Source: Streptomyces sp. WM6386 (GTDB lineage Bacteria; Actinomycetota; Actinomycetes; Streptomycetales; Streptomycetaceae). From it: 18,448 bases of DNA. The notes below the pieces were generated by a model that saw only the letters and a list, made by a program, of their open reading frames with translations, made no database searches and was not told the origin of the DNA. The stretch is taken from contig NZ_JXTE01000107.1 in the NCBI RefSeq assembly GCF_000972385.1, positions 1 through 18,448 on the forward strand. The letters run 5' to 3'. Position numbers and translations under genes: made by a program. Below, in pieces: positions 16,062 to 18,448 of the stretch (the stretch's first letter is position 1; every line of letters starts with the position of its first letter).

Positions 16062-16481
16062 TCAGTACCAGCCGTTGGCCTGCCAGAACGCCCAGGCGCC
16101 GGTCGGGCTGCCGTAGCGCTCGTTCATGTACTTCAGGCCCCACTCGATCTGGGTCTCGGCGCTGGTCTTCCAGTCGGAGCCGGCGGAGGCCATCTTGGAG
16201 CCGGGCAGGGCCTGGACCAGGCCGTAGGCGCCGGAGGAGGCGTTGGTGGCGTCGACGTCCCAGCCGCTCTCGTGCTCGACGATCTTGCTGAACGCGTTGT
16301 ACTGGGCGGCGTTCGGGATCATCTGATGCGCGATGGACTTGGCCTGGGCGGCCGAGGAGGTCGTGGCCGCCTGAGCGGGCGCCGCGGTCAGCACCAGACC
16401 GGCGGTGGCGGCGGCCATCGCGACAGTGGTGATGGCCTTCTTCGGGGAAGCGATGCGGCGAACGATGCGGGAGACGGACAC
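16062..16481 (-). CDS. Secreted SLT-type lytic transglycosylase
   Basis: The protein has 139 residues from the GTG at 16481, chosen because AAAAGG stands 6 nt before it and because a signal peptide follows directly. VRRIASPKK is the basic start, TTVAMAAATAGLVLTAAPAQA the hydrophobic core, and cleavage is likely after AQA (38). The mature domain has KIVEHESGWDVDATN with catalytic Glu E71, then SSGAYGLVQALPGSKMASAGSDWKTSAETQIEWGLKYMNERYGSPTGAWAFWQANGWY, the SLT/goose-lysozyme-like end. This class cleaves peptidoglycan glycan strands outside the cell. The open frame runs on to 16691, but that would put the signal sequence internally. A long structured leader precedes it and a very strong terminator follows, so it is a single-gene transcript. 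Confidence 0.92.
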   Translation of the reverse strand: MSVSRIVRRIASPKKAITTVAMAAATAGLVLTAAPAQAATTSSAAQAKSIAHQMIPNAAQYNAFSKIVEHESGWDVDATNASSGAYGLVQALPGSKMASAGSDWKTSAETQIEWGLKYMNERYGSPTGAWAFWQANGWY

Positions 16482-16789
16482 GGAGAACCTTTTCTTCGGG
16501 GACAGGGAGTCGCGGGTATGTCGTGGCCGTGTTGAGCGGCTCTGACATGCGTTGGCGCCGAGGCCCGTGGGGCGGGTCGGCGCCGTGCGACGTTGTCCAG
16601 AGAAACAGGCTTGGAGCCCGTCCGCAATGACCCCTTTTGCTAGTTGTGGTCGTATGTGGGGCGAGAGGGGTCGGTGTGACCTGGCTCTCAAAGTGCAGGT
16701 CAGAGGCCGTTATGGCGTGTACATGGCGTCCGAAATGTACTACTAGGCCGATTAGTTCGTGATGTGGGTCATGTGGGGTGCTTCACCGC
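16482..16789. promoter_or_regulatory. 308-bp leader/intergenic region with three inverted repeats
   Basis: No gene is seen here. On the minus strand it is the leader and promoter region of the transglycosylase gene and the tail of the ECF operon. (1) GGCGCCGA (16554-16561)/TCGGCGCC (16577-16584) form an 8-bp stem enclosing a second hairpin, GCCC/GGGC (16563-16573). (2) TGACCTG (16677-16683)/CAGGTCA (16696-16702) is a perfect 7-bp repeat with a 12-nt spacer. (3) GTACAT (16719-16724)/ATGTAC (16735-16740) is a perfect 6-bp repeat with a 10-nt spacer. ATGTGGG also occurs twice at 16762-16777. No known riboswitch is recognisable. Confidence 0.55.
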
Positions 16790-17593
16790 TCAACGAGGCT
16801 CGAACGTGACCGCGGTCTCGAAGGCCGCCCGCCGGGTGGCTCTGCGTAGCGCCCTGAGCACGGCCGGACCGAGCAGGAAGGTCAGCACGACCGTGCACAC
16901 CGCCCGGCCCAGGTCCCAGCCGAGGGACGTGGCCAGGCAGTAGGCGACGAAACGGGCCAGGTTCTCGGGGACCGGGTCCCCGGGGACGAAGGCGATGTTC
17001 GAGGCCAGCGCGCCCATGAAGGGCCAGCCCGCGAGGTTCAGAGCCGTGCCGTAGGCGAAGGCAGCCAGGAAGCCGTACAGGGCGAGCAGCCGCAGCTCCC
17101 CCCGCCCCCGGACCCGGCCCGGCAGCAGGCCCGCGCCCATCGTGAACCAGCCCATCGCCATCATCTGGAACGGCATCCACGGGCCCACTCCGCCCGTCAG
17201 CAGCGCCGAGGCGAACATCGTCGTCGAGCCGAGCGCGAACCCGAACCCGGGGCCGAGCACCCGGCCGCTCAGCACCATCAGGAAGAACATCGGCTCGATC
17301 CCGGCGGTCCCGGCGCCGACCGGCCGCAGCGCGGCGCCGGTCGCGGCCAGCACGCCCATCATCGCCACCGCCTTCGGACCCAGCCCCGCCTCCGAGATCG
17401 CCGCCCCGACCACGGCGACCAGCAGCAGCAACAGCCCCGCGAACAGCCACGGCGCGTCCTGGGTGTGCGTCCCGACCTGCGAGGTGGGCGGCGCGAGAAA
17501 CGGCCACCCGAAGGCGACGACACCGACCGCCCCGGCGAGGGCGAGGGCGGCGAGGGAGCGGGGGCCGAGGTGGATGACCTTCACGGACTTCAT
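16790..17593 (-). CDS. ECF transporter S component (substrate-binding membrane subunit)
   Basis: This 267-residue protein starts at the ATG at 17593, inside the stop of the ATPase gene (ATGA overlap). After MKSVKVIHLGPRSLAALA come six or more hydrophobic helices. The segment AVAMMGVLAATGAALRPVGAGTAGIEPMFFLMVLSGRVLGPGFGFALGSTTMFASALLTGGVGPWMPFQMMAMGWF (about 78-152) has the AxxAALxxxxP, GxxxGxxxG and MPFQM patterns of energy-coupling-factor S components, in particular CbrT-like actinobacterial ones. S components bind a vitamin or metal and dock on EcfT and EcfA. Cobalamin is the first guess by family likeness, but the substrate cannot be read from sequence. A polar tail (RRATRRAAFETAVTFEPR) ends it. 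It is the last gene of its operon. Confidence 0.87.
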   Translation of the reverse strand: MKSVKVIHLGPRSLAALALAGAVGVVAFGWPFLAPPTSQVGTHTQDAPWLFAGLLLLLVAVVGAAISEAGLGPKAVAMMGVLAATGAALRPVGAGTAGIEPMFFLMVLSGRVLGPGFGFALGSTTMFASALLTGGVGPWMPFQMMAMGWFTMGAGLLPGRVRGRGELRLLALYGFLAAFAYGTALNLAGWPFMGALASNIAFVPGDPVPENLARFVAYCLATSLGWDLGRAVCTVVLTFLLGPAVLRALRRATRRAAFETAVTFEPR

Positions 17594-18448
17594 GCGAGGC
17601 CCCCCTCGGGGTCGTCTTTGGTGTCCACTTCGGTGTCCTCCTGGAACGCCTCCCGTATCTGCGTCACCGTGAGCCACTTCTGCGGGGCCAGGATCTTGCT
17701 GACCTGGGGGGCGAAGGACGGGGAGGCCACGACGACGTCCGCTGCCGGGCCGTCCGCGATCACCTCCCCGTCGGCGAGCAGGACGACCCGGTGGGCGATC
17801 TCGGCGGCCAGTTCCACGTCGTGCGTGGCCAGCACGATGGCGTGGCCCTCGGCGGCGAGCGACTTGAGGAGCGTGACCAGCCGGGCCTTCGCCGCGTAGT
17901 CCAGTCCGCGGGTCGGTTCGTCGAGGAGGAGCAGGGGAGGGCGGGCGGTGAGCACGACGGCCAGGGCGAGCGCGAGCCGCTGGCCTTCGGAGAGGTCGCG
18001 GGGGTGGGTGTCGTCGCTCACACCCGGGAGGAGCTCGGAGACGAGGGTGCGGCAGGTGCGGGGTGCTGCGCCGGCGTCGGTGTCGGCGGCCTCGCATTCC
18101 GCGGCGACGGTGTCGGTGTAGAGGAGGTCGCGTGGTTCCTGGGGGACGAGGCCCACGCGGCGGACCAGGTCCTTGGGGGCGGTGAGATGGGGCACGACCC
18201 CGCCCGTGCGAACGGTGCCGGTGGTGGGTTGGACCAGGCCTACGAGCGTGTTGAGGAGGGTGGATTTGCCGGCGCCGTTGCGGCCCATGAGGGCGATGGT
18301 CTCGCCGGGGGTGATGGTGAGGGTGACGTTTCTGAGGGCTTGGGTGTGGGCTCGGCGGACCGAGAGGGCTTGGACTTCGGCGGTGTGGGGGGATGGAGGG
18401 AGGGGGGTGGGGGTGCGGGTGAACCAGCGGCGGCGGGTGGGGGCGGCG
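17590..18448 (-). CDS. ABC transporter ATPase of an ECF system (partial, N-terminus outside window)
   Basis: The last 285 residues are visible; the frame runs open off the right edge. A proline-rich stretch (PTPLPPSP) comes first, then a complete ABC domain: Walker A GRNGAGKST, Q-loop VGLVPQEP, signature LSEGQRLALALA, Walker B LLLLDEPTRGLD and switch His in LATHDVELA. The signature has Glu in place of the usual Gly (LSGGQ). A C-terminal extension (KILAPQKWLTVTQIREAF) is typical of ECF/Cbi ATPases. The Pro-rich lead-in suggests a linker after another domain, for example a first ABC domain as in dual ECF ATPases; this cannot be seen. The 4-nt overlap with the S component indicates coupled synthesis. 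Confidence 0.9.
   Translation of the reverse strand, partial: AAPTRRRWFTRTPTPLPPSPHTAEVQALSVRRAHTQALRNVTLTITPGETIALMGRNGAGKSTLLNTLVGLVQPTTGTVRTGGVVPHLTAPKDLVRRVGLVPQEPRDLLYTDTVAAECEAADTDAGAAPRTCRTLVSELLPGVSDDTHPRDLSEGQRLALALAVVLTARPPLLLLDEPTRGLDYAAKARLVTLLKSLAAEGHAIVLATHDVELAAEIAHRVVLLADGEVIADGPAADVVVASPSFAPQVSKILAPQKWLTVTQIREAFQEDTEVDTKDDPEGGLA

Noticed and set aside
16482..16691. Extended N-terminus for the transglycosylase
   Set aside because: It would bury the signal peptide about 70 residues inside the protein; the GTG at 16481 has a good SD.
16482..16789. c-di-AMP (ydaO) riboswitch in the transglycosylase leader
   Set aside because: I could not find the conserved core segments of that class, only generic hairpins.

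Overview
The window is actinobacterial and almost certainly from Streptomyces. It has very high GC with third codon positions almost all G or C, frequent GTG starts, purine-rich Shine-Dalgarno (SD) sites, an XRE(DUF5753)/DUF397 regulator pair, and several gene families typical of that genus (bifunctional GT87-PAP2, DUF2330, DUF1992, MFS exporter with a fused winged-helix tail). I see no rRNA, tRNA, CRISPR array, insertion sequence or prophage. Both ends are cut inside genes: an anchored zinc-ribbon protein on the left and an ABC ATPase on the right.

Layout. 1-2942: a zinc-ribbon, single-pass, Ser/Pro-rich protein (minus, partial) is divergent from a DHA2-type drug exporter carrying a C-terminal MarR-like winged helix. 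2982-5298: a GNAT acetyltransferase (minus) precedes two plus-strand genes, one membrane-anchored and one soluble, that share a helical motif, and then a DUF1992 protein (minus) overlapping them tail to tail. 5403-7655: a small FHA-type protein (plus), then a DUF2330 secreted protein and a SAM-dependent O-methyltransferase in one minus-strand unit. 7940-9979: a GT87 glycosyltransferase fused to a PAP2-type phosphotransferase, read from an intergenic region holding three inverted repeats.

10060-12687 is the most notable part. A CYP125-type cytochrome P450 and a FadA5-type steroid thiolase are divergent, in the same arrangement as cyp125/fadA5 in the mycobacterial cholesterol locus. The 222-bp space between them holds three palindromic elements, two of which match the KstR consensus TnnAACnnGTTnnA at all but one fixed position. 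This suggests a sterol side-chain oxidation and shortening module under a KstR-like TetR repressor. The rest of the sterol pathway is not in the window.

12724-15961: a small two-helix membrane protein; a DUF397 protein with an internally duplicated motif paired with a DUF5753 regulator that has lost its DNA-binding domain; a coupled DUF1579-like/PPOX-like pair; a small zinc-ribbon protein; and a YoaK (DUF1275) membrane protein whose start overlaps a 10-codon upstream ORF with a strong SD. 15996-18448: a 20-bp hairpin terminator, a secreted SLT-type transglycosylase with a structured leader, then an ECF transporter S component coupled to its ATPase. Convergent pairs are mostly separated by GC-rich hairpins (5805, 10017, 15242).
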